64,000 bases of DNA from Methyloversatilis sp. RAC08 (GCF_001713355.1 NZ_CP016448.1:3844001-3908000); one strand, 5' to 3'. Counted from the first letter of the stretch, positions 33,519 through 43,634 are shown. Translations and numbers: made by a program. Notes: generated from the sequence alone by a model not told the origin.

Positions 33519-34388
33519 ATGAATGACGCCGATCTGCCGGCCAGATGGCGGCTGCGTGACGCGCTGAACTTCGCGCTGACCAACCGCGTACCGCGCGCCG
33601 CGCTGACCCGTTTCGCCGGCTGGTTCAGCCGGATCGAGCAACCGCTGGTGCGCGATGTGTCGATCGCGCTGTGGCGGCTGTTCGGTGATGTCGATCTGTC
33701 CGAGGCGAAAAAGAGACACTTCACCAGCCTGCACGACTGTTTCGTACGCGAGCTGCGCGATGGCGCGCGACCGGTCGATGCCGATCCGCTCACACTGGTC
33801 AGCCCGTGCGACGGCATCGTCGTGGCCTGTGGCCGCATCGATGGCGACACGCTGCTGCAGGCCAAGGGCCTTCATTACACGCTGGAGGAACTGCTGGGCG
33901 ATGGCGCGCTCGCGGCGCAGTTTCGCGATGGCTGCTTTGCCACCGTGCGCATCACGGCGTCGATGTATCACCGCTTCCATGCGCCGCACGACTGCCGGGT
34001 ATCGCATGTCACCTACTTTCCGGGCGACACCTGGAACGTCAATCCGCCGGCGCTCGCACGGGTGGACAAGCTGTACTGTCGCAACGAGCGTGCGGCGATC
34101 ACCACCGCGCTGGCCGATGGCACGCCTGTGCTGCTGGTGCCGGTGGCGGCCATCCTGGTGGCCAGCCTGCGCCTGCACTGTCTCGACCTGCTGCTGCACG
34201 CCGGCTATCGCGGTCCGCACCGGCTGGCCTGCGACGCCACGCTGCACAAGGGTGACGAAATGGGCTGGTTCCAGCACGGCTCGACCATCATCGTGCTGGC
34301 GCCGTCGACCCTGGCGCTGCACCCGCTGACGGTCATCGGCCGACGCATCCGGACCGGCGAGGCGCTGATGCGCCTGCCCGGGGGGTGA
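33519..34388 (+). CDS. psd: Phosphatidylserine decarboxylase
   Basis: This 289-residue enzyme converts phosphatidylserine to phosphatidylethanolamine on the inner membrane. The self-cleavage site that gives the pyruvoyl group is HGST near residue 255 (FQHGSTIIVLAP), a variant of LGST. The conserved histidine patch YHRFHAPHDC and SPCDGIV are present. The start at 33519 has GAGG upstream. The stop abuts the convergent parC stop with no gap. The acidic-first HGST form suggests the proteobacterial type II or an accessory PSD. Whether it is the cell's only PSD cannot be told. Confidence 0.87.
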   Translation: MNDADLPARWRLRDALNFALTNRVPRAALTRFAGWFSRIEQPLVRDVSIALWRLFGDVDLSEAKKRHFTSLHDCFVRELRDGARPVDADPLTLVSPCDGIVVACGRIDGDTLLQAKGLHYTLEELLGDGALAAQFRDGCFATVRITASMYHRFHAPHDCRVSHVTYFPGDTWNVNPPALARVDKLYCRNERAAITTALADGTPVLLVPVAAILVASLRLHCLDLLLHAGYRGPHRLACDATLHKGDEMGWFQHGSTIIVLAPSTLALHPLTVIGRRIRTGEALMRLPGG

Positions 34389-36638
34389 TCAGCCCAGTTT
34401 CTTCCCCTTGGTGGCGCGCACGCCGCGCCAGGCCATCAGCGCCGCTTCGTCCAGTGTCAGCGCCTTCGGGCGCCCGCGCGAACCGGGTACGTTCAGCACC
34501 AGCCGGCCGCGGAACAGATCCAGCATGGCCAGCGACTCGCCATCGGGCAGCGTCATGATCTTCACGCCCTTGCCGCCGGACAGTGTCTTCATTTCATCGA
34601 GCGGGAACACCAGCAGGCGGTCACCGGCCATTGCCACGACCCAGGCGTCGTCCGGCTGCAGCCGCAGCGGCGGCAGCGCCAGCGTGCCATCGGTATTCAG
34701 GAAGGCCTTGCCGGCCCGATTGCGGCTCACCATGTCTTCGATGGTGCAGACAAAGCCGTAGCCGCCGTCCGATGCGACGAGATAGCGGCTGCCGGGCTCG
34801 CCGGTCAGCACCGCGACCAGTTTCTTGCCGGCCAGATCGGCGAGTGACGACACCGGCACGCCGTCGCCCTTGCCGCTGGGCAGGTCGGTCGGCTTGATCG
34901 TGTAGCTGCGGCCGTCAGCGTCGAGCAGGATGACCGGCCACACGGTGCGGCACTTCAGCACCGCCAGCGGACCGTCACCGGCCTTCCAGGTCAGCGCCGC
35001 CTCATCGACGTCGTGACCCGAACGCAGGCGGCCAAAGCCGCTGCGCGACACGATGACGGTGACCGCCTCGTCGATCTGCGGCACTTCGCGCGAACGCGTC
35101 GCCTGCACGTCGGCATTGACCCGGGTGCGCCGCTCGTCGCCGAAACGTTCGACATCGGCCTTCACCTCGTCGCGCACGAAGCGGCGCAGTGCGGTGTCGC
35201 TGCCCAGAATGCCCAGCAGGCCGGTGCGTTCGGCATCGAGCGCGTCGCGCTCCGCCTGCAGCTTGATCGCTTCGAGCTTCGCCAGCTGGCGCAGGCGGAT
35301 TTCCAGCACGTCCTCGGCCTGCCGCTCGGTGATGCCGAAGCCGGCCATCAGGTCGGCCTTCGGATCGTCGGCGGCACGGATGATGGCGATCGCGCGGTCG
35401 ATGTCGAGCAGGATGGCCAGCCGGCCATCGAGAATGTGCATGCGCTCGTCGATGTCGGCGATGCGCTGGGTCAGCCGGCGCGACACCGCGGCGAGCCGGT
35501 AGTCGCACCACTGGCGCAGCACCGCCGGCAGGCCGATCTGGCCCGGCCGGCGCCGCGTGTCGAGCAGTGTGAGGTTCAGGCTGGTGTTGCATTCGAGGTC
35601 GGTATAGGCGAACAGGAAGGCCAGCAGGTCTTCCTGGCTCACCGCGCGCGACTTCGGTTCGATCACCAGACGCACCGGATGACGCGCATCGGATTCGTCG
35701 CGCACCGAATCGATCAACGAGGTGGCCAGTGTTTTCGTGCGTGCCTGGTCATCGCTGATCTTCTTCTTGTCGCCCTTGGGCCTGGGGTTCGCAAGATCGT
35801 CGATGCGGGTCAGGATGGCGCCGGTGCTGACACCGGGCGGCAGAGCGGTGACGACGATCTGCCATTGGCCGCGCGCCAGCGCCTCGACTTCGTAGTTGGC
35901 GCGCATGCGGAACGAGCCGCGCCCTTCCTTGTAGGCGGCGACCACGCTTTCGCGCGACGAAATCAGCGTCGCGCCATTCGGGAAGTCCGGCCCCTGGAAG
36001 CAGTCGATGAGGTCGTCGTCCGGCATGCGCGGATCGACCAGCAGCCGGCAGGTCGCTTCGCCGATCTCGCGCAGGTTGTGCGGCGGAATTTCGCACGCCA
36101 TGCCGACCGCTATGCCGGACGCCCCGTTGGCCAGCACCACCGGCAGGCGCGCCGGCAGCAGCGCCGGTTCCTGCTGCGTGCCGTCGTAATTCGGCTGAAA
36201 GTCGATGACGCCCGCGTTCAGTTCCGACAGCAGCACGTGCCGCGCGAAGGCGGTCAGCCGGCACTCGGTGTAGCGCATCGCTGCGGCGTTGTCGCCGTCC
36301 ATCGAACCGAAATTGCCCTGGCCGTCGATCAGCGGGTAACGCAGCGTGAACGGCTGCGCCAGACGCACCATGGCTTCATACACCGACGAATCGCCGTGCG
36401 GGTGGTACTTGCCGATGACGTCACCCACCACGCGCGCCGACTTCTTGTGCGCCGCATCGGGGCGCGCGAAGCCATCCATCGCGAACAGGATGCGCCGCTG
36501 CACCGGCTTCATGCCGTCTTCCAGCCCCGGCAGCGCGCGCGAGGTGACGACCGACATGGCGTAGGTCAGATAGGCCTGCGACGCATGCGCGTCGATCGGC
36601 ACGTCATCGATGTCGGGTTCGAACAGGGTGTCGCTCAA
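34389..36638 (-). CDS. parC: DNA topoisomerase IV subunit A
   Basis: This 749-residue ParC is the DNA-cleaving half of topoisomerase IV, which unlinks daughter chromosomes. The active tyrosine is in [13 protein letters not shown]; the quinolone-region helix [23 protein letters not shown] is intact, with the usual serine in the GDSSVYEA segment. The C-terminal blades are shorter than in GyrA, which supports ParC. It follows parE on the same strand, separated by 147 bp that contain two dispersed repeats. Confidence 0.95.
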   Translation of the reverse strand: MSDTLFEPDIDDVPIDAHASQAYLTYAMSVVTSRALPGLEDGMKPVQRRILFAMDGFARPDAAHKKSARVVGDVIGKYHPHGDSSVYEAMVRLAQPFTLRYPLIDGQGNFGSMDGDNAAAMRYTECRLTAFARHVLLSELNAGVIDFQPNYDGTQQEPALLPARLPVVLANGASGIAVGMACEIPPHNLREIGEATCRLLVDPRMPDDDLIDCFQGPDFPNGATLISSRESVVAAYKEGRGSFRMRANYEVEALARGQWQIVVTALPPGVSTGAILTRIDDLANPRPKGDKKKISDDQARTKTLATSLIDSVRDESDARHPVRLVIEPKSRAVSQEDLLAFLFAYTDLECNTSLNLTLLDTRRRPGQIGLPAVLRQWCDYRLAAVSRRLTQRIADIDERMHILDGRLAILLDIDRAIAIIRAADDPKADLMAGFGITERQAEDVLEIRLRQLAKLEAIKLQAERDALDAERTGLLGILGSDTALRRFVRDEVKADVERFGDERRTRVNADVQATRSREVPQIDEAVTVIVSRSGFGRLRSGHDVDEAALTWKAGDGPLAVLKCRTVWPVILLDADGRSYTIKPTDLPSGKGDGVPVSSLADLAGKKLVAVLTGEPGSRYLVASDGGYGFVCTIEDMVSRNRAGKAFLNTDGTLALPPLRLQPDDAWVVAMAGDRLLVFPLDEMKTLSGGKGVKIMTLPDGESLAMLDLFRGRLVLNVPGSRGRPKALTLDEAALMAWRGVRATKGKKLG

Positions 36639-36670
36639 TTCAGGAACTCCAGTGACTCATTGCGCATTTC

Positions 36671-36703
36671 GTAGGTTGGGGTGAGCGCAGCGATGCCCAA
36701 CAC
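36671..36703 (+). repeat. Dispersed TTGGGG...CCCAAC repeat, copy 5
   Basis: This forward copy lies 32 bp upstream of parC, within the parE-parC gap. With copy 6 it forms an inverted pair 40 bp apart that could fold in the parE-parC transcript. Confidence 0.85.
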
Positions 36704-36743
36704 GCCCGTATGCCAGCAGCGTCGTGAAAGTCGTGGCAGGTTA

Positions 36744-36775
36744 CGTTGGGCATCGCTGCGCTCACCCCAACCTGC
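36744..36775 (-). repeat. Dispersed TTGGGG...CCCAAC repeat, copy 6
   Basis: This reverse copy ends 11 bp from the parE stop. The whole 36639-36785 gap is mostly made of copies 5 and 6. Confidence 0.85.
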
Positions 36776-36785
36776 AGGTTTCCGA

Positions 36786-38747
36786 TCACGCATCGGGCAC
36801 CACGCTGTCGCCTTCCTGTTCCATCCAGCGGCGGCGGCGCTCGGCTTCCTTCTTGCCCATCAGCATGGTGAAGGTGTTCATCACCACGTCGGCGTCGGCG
36901 CCCGGCGTGATGCGGATCAGCCGTCGCGTTTCCGGGTTCATCGCGGTTTCCTTCAGCTCGTCCGGGTTCATTTCGCCCAGACCCTTGAAGCGGCTGACTG
37001 TCAGCGCGCTTTCGGCGATGCCGTCGTTGATCAGGCCCTCGAGCATGCTGTTGCGTTCGGCTTCGTCGAGCGCGTACAGCCGGCGTGCCGGGCGCGCCTT
37101 CGTCGGCGCGATCTTGATGCAGTACAGCGGCGGCTGGCCGATGAATACATGGCCGCGTGCGATCAGGCGCGGGAAGTGGCGCAGGAACAGCGTGAGCTGC
37201 AGCGTCTGGATGTGGGCGCCATCGACGTCGGCGTCCGACAGGATGATCACCTTGTGGTAGCGCAGGCCGTCGAGCACGGTGTCGGGCGCGTCCGGCTTGT
37301 GCGGGTCGATGCCCAGCGCCACTGCGATGTCGTGCACTTCGTTGTTGGCGAAGATTTCCGACGCATCGATTTCGAAGGTGTTCAGCACCTTGCCGCGCAG
37401 CGGCAGCACCGCCTGGAAGGTGCGATCGCGTGCCTGCTTGGCGCTGCCGCCGGCCGAATCGCCCTCGACCAGGAAGATTTCGTTCTGCTCCGGCACCGTG
37501 CCGGTGGCGTCGGTCAGCTTGCCCGGCAGCAAGGTGACGCCGGAACCGGCGCGCTTCTCCACCACCTTGCCGGCGCGCGCGCGCGACTGCGCGCTTCGGA
37601 TGGCCAGCCCGGCAATGCGCTGCGCTTCGGCCGCGTGGTCGTTGAGCCAGCGGTCGAGCGCATCCTTGATCGATTCGTACACCAGCTTCACCGCCTCGCG
37701 GTTGTTCAGCTTGTCCTTGGTCTGGCCCTGGAAGCGGGGTTCCAGCACGCGCGCGCTCAGCACATAGCTGGCGTGATGCGACACGTCTTCCGACTGCAGC
37801 GCCAGCTTGGCCGGCATCAGGCCGTGGTGCGTGGCGTAGTCCTTCACCGATTCGAACAGGGCCTGGCGCATGCCGGATTCGTGCATGCCGCCGCCCGGGG
37901 TCGGAATCAGATTGACGAAGGATTCGCGCACCGACGCGCCTTCGACGAAGCCGATCGCCCACTCGGCGCCCTCGCCCGCGTCATAGCCGGGCAGTGCGCT
38001 GCGTGCACCGGCGAACACGGCCTGACGCGGTGCGCCGGGCGCCGTGTCGCCGATCGCCTCGAACAGCTGTTCGCGCAGATAGTCTTCCAGCCCGTTCGCG
38101 TAGTGCCACTCGCGCGTATCGCCGCTTTCCTCGTCCTGGAACACGATGCGCACCCCGGGCAGCATGGCGCTGCGGGCGCGCAGCAGGTGCTCGACATCGA
38201 CCCGCTTGATCTTCGCCGTGGCGAAGTAACGCGGGTCTGGCCAGGCGCGCACCCGCGTGCCGTTGTGCGTTTTCGGGCAACTGCCGACTTCGGTGAGGCC
38301 TTGCGACACACCGTGGTCGAAGGCAATCGCGTACTCGCGGCCGGCGCGCTTCACGGTCGCCTCCAGCCGCTTCGACAGCGCGTTGGTGACCGTGACGCCG
38401 ACGCCGTGCAGGCCGCCCGCGATGCGGTAGGCCTTGCCTTCGAACTTGCCGCCCGAGTGCGGGATGGTGAAGATGACCTCGATCGCCGGCACGCCCTTGG
38501 TCGGATGGATGTCCACCGGAATGCCGCGCCCGTTGTCCTCCACCGTCACCGAGCCGTCGGCGTGCATGATCACGCCCAGCCGGTCGGCAAAACCGCCCTG
38601 CGCCTCGTCGCAGGCGTTGTCGATCATTTCCTGCACGATGTGGTTCGGACTTTCGGTCCGCGTGTACATGTCCGGCCGCTTCTGGATCGGCGCGATGCCT
38701 TCGAGCACCTGGATTTCGGCGGCGTTGTAACTGCTGGGTTTGTTCAT
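36786..38747 (-). CDS. parE: DNA topoisomerase IV subunit B
   Basis: This 653-residue ATPase half of topoisomerase IV has the GHKL site (EMIDNACDEAQGG, DNGRGIPV, GGLHGVGVTVTNALS) and the TOPRIM motifs EGDSAGGSAKQARDR and SDADVDGAHI. The final PDALRWTQ-like insert of GyrB is absent and the C-terminus is compact, as in ParE. It precedes parC on the same strand; the divergent rdgC begins 193 bp away. Confidence 0.95.
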   Translation of the reverse strand: MNKPSSYNAAEIQVLEGIAPIQKRPDMYTRTESPNHIVQEMIDNACDEAQGGFADRLGVIMHADGSVTVEDNGRGIPVDIHPTKGVPAIEVIFTIPHSGGKFEGKAYRIAGGLHGVGVTVTNALSKRLEATVKRAGREYAIAFDHGVSQGLTEVGSCPKTHNGTRVRAWPDPRYFATAKIKRVDVEHLLRARSAMLPGVRIVFQDEESGDTREWHYANGLEDYLREQLFEAIGDTAPGAPRQAVFAGARSALPGYDAGEGAEWAIGFVEGASVRESFVNLIPTPGGGMHESGMRQALFESVKDYATHHGLMPAKLALQSEDVSHHASYVLSARVLEPRFQGQTKDKLNNREAVKLVYESIKDALDRWLNDHAAEAQRIAGLAIRSAQSRARAGKVVEKRAGSGVTLLPGKLTDATGTVPEQNEIFLVEGDSAGGSAKQARDRTFQAVLPLRGKVLNTFEIDASEIFANNEVHDIAVALGIDPHKPDAPDTVLDGLRYHKVIILSDADVDGAHIQTLQLTLFLRHFPRLIARGHVFIGQPPLYCIKIAPTKARPARRLYALDEAERNSMLEGLINDGIAESALTVSRFKGLGEMNPDELKETAMNPETRRLIRITPGADADVVMNTFTMLMGKKEAERRRRWMEQEGDSVVPDA

Positions 38748-38940
38748 GTCGCAGCGGGCTGAGGTCGGTGGAACAGAGATATTCGGTACAGCGCGCGCCG
38801 ACGGGGCCGCGCGAAAGGTGCGCTAGTTTGCATGCAATGGCGCCCTGCCGTCGATACCGTCGTTGCGTGGCGGCCGATTGTCCGGCGAGGCGCGGCTTGG
38901 CGGATCGCTCGTGTAGACTGCGTCCCTTTTTGCCGACGCC

Positions 38941-39837
38941 ATGTGGTTCAAGAACCTCCAGATCTACCGCCTCTCCACGCCATTCACCGCAACACCCGAC
39001 CAGCTGGCTGAAAAGCTCGCTGCGCAGGCTTTCCAGCCCGGTACCAGCATCGAAATGCAGCGCCTGGGCTGGGTATCGCCGCGCAACGATGAGTCGCTGG
39101 TGCACGCAGTGGCGGGCCAGATGATGATTGCGCTGCGGGTCGAAAAGAAGCTGCTGCCGGCGTCGGTCATCAATCAGTTTGCCAAGGCGCGCGCGCAGGA
39201 CATCGAGGAGCGGCAGGGCTACAAGCCCGGCCGCAAGGAAATGCGCGAGATCAAGGACGCAGTCACCAATGAGTTGCTGCCGCGCGCCTTCGCCATCGCG
39301 CGCGACACCCGGGTGTGGATCGATCCGGTGCGCAACCTGATCGTCGTCGATGCCGCCGCCAGCGCAAAAAGCGACGAAGTGATGCAGCTGCTGAACGAAA
39401 GCCTGGAAAACCTCGGCGCCCGGCCCTTGCAGACCGCGCTGTCACCGGTGTCGGCGATGACCTCGTGGCTCGCGTCCGATGAGGCGCCCGCTGGCTTCAC
39501 CGTCGATCAGGACACCGAGCTGCGGTCCAGCACACAGTCCAAGGCCACGGTGCGCTACACCCGCCATGCACTCGAAGCCGAAGATCTGCGCCGCCACATC
39601 GAAGCCGGCAAGCAGTGCACGCGACTGGCGATGACCTGGGCCGACCGGGTGTCCTTCACGCTGACCGAAACCCTGACCCTGAAGCGCATCGCACCGCTCG
39701 ACGTGCTGACCGAAAAGGAAGATGGCAGCGGCGATGAAGCCGAGCGCTTCGACACCGACTTTGCGCTGATGACGGGCGAACTGGGCAGGTTGATCGATCA
39801 GCTGATCGAGACGCTGGGCGGCACGGACGCGCGTTGA
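38941..39837 (+). CDS. rdgC: Recombination-associated protein RdgC
   Basis: This 298-residue DNA-binding protein forms a ring dimer that limits RecA filament growth. The start [11 protein letters not shown] and the motif [14 protein letters not shown] are RdgC marks, as is [13 protein letters not shown]-like text near residue 135. Length is usual. It is divergent from parE and convergent with the GGDEF/EAL gene, 18 bp apart. Confidence 0.93.
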   Translation: MWFKNLQIYRLSTPFTATPDQLAEKLAAQAFQPGTSIEMQRLGWVSPRNDESLVHAVAGQMMIALRVEKKLLPASVINQFAKARAQDIEERQGYKPGRKEMREIKDAVTNELLPRAFAIARDTRVWIDPVRNLIVVDAAASAKSDEVMQLLNESLENLGARPLQTALSPVSAMTSWLASDEAPAGFTVDQDTELRSSTQSKATVRYTRHALEAEDLRRHIEAGKQCTRLAMTWADRVSFTLTETLTLKRIAPLDVLTEKEDGSGDEAERFDTDFALMTGELGRLIDQLIETLGGTDAR

Positions 39838-39855
39838 TGCGCACCGCGCGCGGGC

Positions 39856-42570
39856 TCACGCCGCAAAGGGCAGTTTCGCGAGCAGTTTTGCCGCCAGTTC
39901 ATCGGGCGGCAGCGGGCGAGAGTAAAGAAAGCCCTGAATCAGATCGCACTCCATGTCGACCAGCAGGTCTCGCTGGGCAACCTGTTCCACGCCTTCGGCG
40001 ACGATGATGAATCCAAGCGAGCGGGCGAGCGAAATGACCTGGCGGACGATGGCCTGCTGACGCATGTCACCCGCAAGGTTGCGAATGAATGCGCGGTCGA
40101 GTTTGAGGGTGTCGGCCGGCATTTCAGTCAGATAGACCAGCGAGGAATAACCGGTACCGAAGTCGTCCAGCGCAATCTTCACGCCGACGTCGCGCAGGCG
40201 CTGCAAGGTCGTGCGCACCGTGCCGCCTGCCCCGACCTCTGATGTTTCGAGAATTTCCAGTTCGAGCCTGCTGGACGAAAGGTCGTGCCGTTGCAGTGCC
40301 GCAGTAATCTTGTCGAAAAAATCCGCTGTCCCCAGATCGGCCGGGCTCACATTGATGGAGACCGGGATCGGCTGCAAACCCGCCTTGTCCCACGCTGCCA
40401 TCTGCGCGCATGCCTTGTCGAGCACGAAGTCGGTCAGCCAGCTGTTCAGGCCGATGTCTTCGATCAATGGAAGGAAAGCGCCCGGCGACACCAGCCCGCG
40501 CGATGGCGATTGCCATCGGATCAGCGCTTCAGCGCCCATGATGGCGCCATCGTGCGCGCTCACCTTTGGCTGGAAGTGCAGCAGAAGTTCGTCGTTGTGA
40601 ACGGCCCGTCGCAATTCCTGGGCGAGCTCGAAGCGCTCGCTTACCGCGGCGTTCATCGATTGCGAGTAAAAGTTGAAGCCGCCACGGCTGGACTTCTTTG
40701 CTTCGTGAAGCGCAACTTCGGCCGTACTCATCAACGATTCGAAATCGTTGGAATTGTCCGGATAGAGCGAGATGCCAATGCTTGCCTGCGAAATGACATA
40801 CCGATCTGCAAGGCGCACCGGCGACGCCAGCAACTGGTGGATACGCTCTGCGATGTCATGCAACACAAGGATGCGTTCGGCGTCATCCATAGCCGTTACC
40901 AGCATCACGAATTCATCTCCGGCAAGCCGTGCGACCGTGTCTTCCGGCCGCATGAGGGACTCAAGGCGACGTGACGCTTCGATGAGAAACAGGTCGCCGG
41001 CCGTCTGGCCGAGCGCTTCGTTGATGGAATTGAAATCGTCAAAATCGATGCGCAGAGCGGCAACCGACGTCTTTTCCCGACTCGCACGCGTGAGCGCATG
41101 CGTCACACGATCGCGCAGCAGCGTGCGATTCGGAAGGCTGGTCAAGGCGTCGTAATGTGACTGACGGTAGAGCTTTTCCTCCCACGCGAAGCTGGATCCT
41201 GCAACCGACATCCGATCGGCAAGATTGCGTCCCGCGGTGATGATTTCCTCCTTGTCCTGCCGGCCATCGATCGCCAGGGCGAGCACGAGCAAACCGTCGA
41301 GCCGCCCATGGCTGCGCACTGAAAACACCAGCGCACCCCGACCCGGTTGTTGCGGCTGGCCACTCAGCAGCGACTCAACGTCGATCTGAACATCGTTCCA
41401 TTCGTCGACACCGAGGCTGCAGATCTGCGTCAGGGCATCGGCCGACACACCAAGGCGCGGAGAAAGATGTCCGTCGACGGAACGCGCACGTGCATAGGTG
41501 GCCGATCCGTTCGCATCGATGAGTGCGATGCCTGCAGCGTCGCAGGGAATGGCGTCGAGCACGCCCGAAAGGATGGCTTCGTTCACCCGCGCCGGCTCGC
41601 CCGAACCGAGTACTGCGCGATCGAGTTCCGCAAGCAGTCGAAGCATGTTGAACTTGCGCTTCAGGCGATCGGACATCGTATTGAAGGTTGCGCCGAGCAG
41701 GGCGAATTCATCATCGCCCGGCACGTCGACACGGGTATCCATTTCGCCGCGGGCAAGACGTCTGACACCCCGTGTCAGCGCATCAAGCGGCTCTGTCTGC
41801 CGGCCGATCTGGCTCGCCGCCATCGCCACGATCAAGCCCAGCGCGAGCGCGAAGATTGCGATGAACCCGTAACGGAGGTGGGCGAGCGGCAAGGTCAGCG
41901 ACTGCGCGGGGACAGTCGTTACCACGTGAAAAACGCCGGCCCCGTAAAGTCCGTCCAGGTGGGCACTCCAGTGACCCGCGAGGTGGGGCACGCCGTTGGA
42001 CGATGCGGTGATCAGTGACCGATCCCTCGAAGACAGGTCAAGCACCGGGAGCTGCAGCCCCTGCGTGCACAGGATGGGACGCTGCTGCTTGTCGAGAATG
42101 CAGTAGGGTGTATCGACGGAATGTCTCTGCCACAAGGCTGCCGGGTCAAGGCGGCCGTAAAGTATGCGGTTGTCAGTGCTCCGACGGACGACAAACAAAG
42201 GCGCGTGCGCGCCGTAAAGGCGGACGGTTGCGCCGTGTGCAGCAAGCCCCCGCGCTTCGTCGGCATCGAGCGCCGGCACCTGCGGATCACGTTCGTCCCT
42301 GACCCAGACGAATCCACTTGCCCCCCCTGCGATTTCGCGCGCGCCGCTTTCTTTGAGCAGGTCGACGCGCAGGCTTAGCTCGTTGATGAGTTCCATGCCA
42401 AGGCTTTTGCTGTCATCACGCAGGCCGTGCTGGAGCTGATCCATCAGCTGCTCGCGCATTTCGCTGTAGGAGAAGGTCGCCAAGACCGCCATCGGCAGCA
42501 GGGCTGCGATCAGGAAGCGGCTGAAGAGGCGGCGTCCGAAGCGGCTCCGCAGATGAAGACTGACAGGCAT
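39856..42570 (-). CDS. Membrane sensor with HAMP, GAF-like, degenerate GGDEF and EAL domains
   Basis: This 904-residue inner-membrane protein has TM1 at about 14-35, a periplasmic sensor of about 190 residues, and TM2 at about 228-252. HAMP (about 253-305) and a GAF-like region (about 320-460) precede GGDEF and EAL. The GGDEF motif is AGDEF at 550-554, and the usual ND-x2-GH is NEALGQ, so cyclase activity is doubtful and the domain may sense GTP. EAL is at 681-683 with LDDFGTGYSSL, LDRAFI and AEGVE intact, so c-di-GMP hydrolysis is likely. Its ATG directly follows the TGA of the pilin gene, so the two are translationally coupled. Confidence 0.87.
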   Translation of the reverse strand: MPVSLHLRSRFGRRLFSRFLIAALLPMAVLATFSYSEMREQLMDQLQHGLRDDSKSLGMELINELSLRVDLLKESGAREIAGGASGFVWVRDERDPQVPALDADEARGLAAHGATVRLYGAHAPLFVVRRSTDNRILYGRLDPAALWQRHSVDTPYCILDKQQRPILCTQGLQLPVLDLSSRDRSLITASSNGVPHLAGHWSAHLDGLYGAGVFHVVTTVPAQSLTLPLAHLRYGFIAIFALALGLIVAMAASQIGRQTEPLDALTRGVRRLARGEMDTRVDVPGDDEFALLGATFNTMSDRLKRKFNMLRLLAELDRAVLGSGEPARVNEAILSGVLDAIPCDAAGIALIDANGSATYARARSVDGHLSPRLGVSADALTQICSLGVDEWNDVQIDVESLLSGQPQQPGRGALVFSVRSHGRLDGLLVLALAIDGRQDKEEIITAGRNLADRMSVAGSSFAWEEKLYRQSHYDALTSLPNRTLLRDRVTHALTRASREKTSVAALRIDFDDFNSINEALGQTAGDLFLIEASRRLESLMRPEDTVARLAGDEFVMLVTAMDDAERILVLHDIAERIHQLLASPVRLADRYVISQASIGISLYPDNSNDFESLMSTAEVALHEAKKSSRGGFNFYSQSMNAAVSERFELAQELRRAVHNDELLLHFQPKVSAHDGAIMGAEALIRWQSPSRGLVSPGAFLPLIEDIGLNSWLTDFVLDKACAQMAAWDKAGLQPIPVSINVSPADLGTADFFDKITAALQRHDLSSSRLELEILETSEVGAGGTVRTTLQRLRDVGVKIALDDFGTGYSSLVYLTEMPADTLKLDRAFIRNLAGDMRQQAIVRQVISLARSLGFIIVAEGVEQVAQRDLLVDMECDLIQGFLYSRPLPPDELAAKLLAKLPFAA

Positions 42571-43035
42571 TCAGTGATCGACGGCAAGGCCGACAAACGC
42601 GCCATTACCGGCACGTACAATGTCATCGCGCGACGTGGCAGCCGTGAGCGGCTTCTGGCTTCGGCCATCCTTGCCCAGGCTGTAGAGGTCGTAATCGCTG
42701 TTCAGCGGCACCAGATTCTTGTCCTTGCGCAGCTGACCCTGATTAGGGCGTGGTGTGCCGCTGATTCGCAGGTATTGGTAAGCGCTTCCCCAAGGATCGA
42801 GCATCTCGCCGAAGCCTGCCTCCGCGAGCGTGGCGGGAAACTCATTCGCCCTGATCACATGGCGATCGATTGCCATCATGATGCTCGTCATGTCGCTCAT
42901 TGCAGCAGTTCGCTTGCTGCGCTCCACGTAGGCTTCATAGTTCGGGAGTGCGATTGCAACGAGAGCCCCGATGATCGCGACCACAGCAAGCAGTTCGACA
43001 AGCGTGAATCCCGATATCCGATGTGACCCCTGCAC
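42571..43035 (-). CDS. Orphan type IV pilin / GspG-like pseudopilin
   Basis: This 154-residue prepilin has the class III signal: short leader ending in G, then FTLVELLAVVAIIGALVAIALPNY, with cleavage before F and the key Glu at +5. The globular part has GEMLDPWGSAYQYL, a GspG-type motif, and DYDLYSLGKDG, similar to the calcium loop of GspG. I prefer a GTG start at 43035, which has GAGGGG six bases upstream and gives a nine-residue leader; an ATG at 43089 lacks an RBS and gives a long leader. No other pilus gene is near. It is directly followed by the c-di-GMP gene. Confidence 0.8.
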   Translation of the reverse strand: MQGSHRISGFTLVELLAVVAIIGALVAIALPNYEAYVERSKRTAAMSDMTSIMMAIDRHVIRANEFPATLAEAGFGEMLDPWGSAYQYLRISGTPRPNQGQLRKDKNLVPLNSDYDLYSLGKDGRSQKPLTAATSRDDIVRAGNGAFVGLAVDH

Positions 43036-43231
43036 CGCGCACCCCTCGTGATGAATCGAAAAAGCATGGCGGGGTCTGAAGACCGACATGCACTTATCGT
43101 GTGATTAACGGCAGATCGGGATGATTGCTTGAGCACACGTAGAGCCGCGGTGCCGGCGTTCGGAAGCACCGGACGATGCAGGCCGACAAAGACTCAAAGC
43201 GGGGAGACTACGGGGGAAACAGCTTGAGGAG

Positions 43232-43308
43232 TGGGGTGGCTGATGGGACTCGAACCCACGACAACCGGAATCACAATCCGGGACTCTACCAACTGAGCTA
43301 CAGCCACC
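43232..43308 (-). tRNA. tRNA-His (anticodon GTG)
   Basis: The minus strand folds as a complete tRNA. The acceptor begins GGTGGCTG with the extra G at -1 that is the tRNA-His hallmark and pairs with C73. The anticodon loop is ATTGTGATT, the T arm GGGTTCGAGTCCC, and CCA is encoded at the 3' end. Confidence 0.95.
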
Positions 43309-43360
43309 ACTGGAACGCTGATCGAGCGATCAGCGCTTGAAACTCTCGGGCCACACTGAC

Positions 43361-43437
43361 TGGCCTGCCCGGCAGGAATCGAACCCGCAACCTACGGCTT
43401 AGAAGGCCGTTGCTCTATCCAGTTGAGCTACGGGCAG
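43361..43437 (-). tRNA. tRNA-Arg (anticodon TCT)
   Basis: The minus strand reads CTGCCCGTAGCTCAACTGG at the 5' end, with anticodon loop CTTCTAA (anticodon TCT), T arm GGGTTCGAATCC and closing CGGGCAG, G73 and an encoded CCA. Arms pair fully. Confidence 0.95.
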
Positions 43438-43469
43438 GTACTAAGTTACCGCGTTGCGGACCGATGTTC

Positions 43470-43546
43470 TGGTCGGGGTGGAGGGATTCGAACCCCCGAC
43501 ATCTTGCTCCCAAAGCAAGCGCGCTACCGGGCTGCGCTACACCCCG
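43470..43546 (-). tRNA. tRNA-Pro (anticodon TGG)
   Basis: The minus strand begins CGGGGTGTAGCGCAGCC, with the anticodon stem-loop CTTGC-TTTGGGA-GCAAG (anticodon TGG), T arm GGGTTCGAATCCC, closing CACCCCG, A73 and encoded CCA. It is the first of three tRNAs in the order Pro-Arg-His on this strand, 88 bp after the pnp stop. Confidence 0.95.
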
Positions 43547-43634
43547 AGAGCGCGCGATACTACCGGCGCAAAGCCGCGCGGTCAATGGCTGCAAGGCGGG
43601 TGGATGAAGAAAAACCCACCCTGCCCCGCAGACA

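Noticed and set aside
36681-38762. Long plus-strand frame across parE
   Set aside because: It is antisense to a clear ParE with intact ATPase and TOPRIM motifs.
43580-43634. Terminator after pnp
   Set aside because: GGGTGG and CCACCC can pair, but the T-run lies inside the loop, so it is not a standard terminator.
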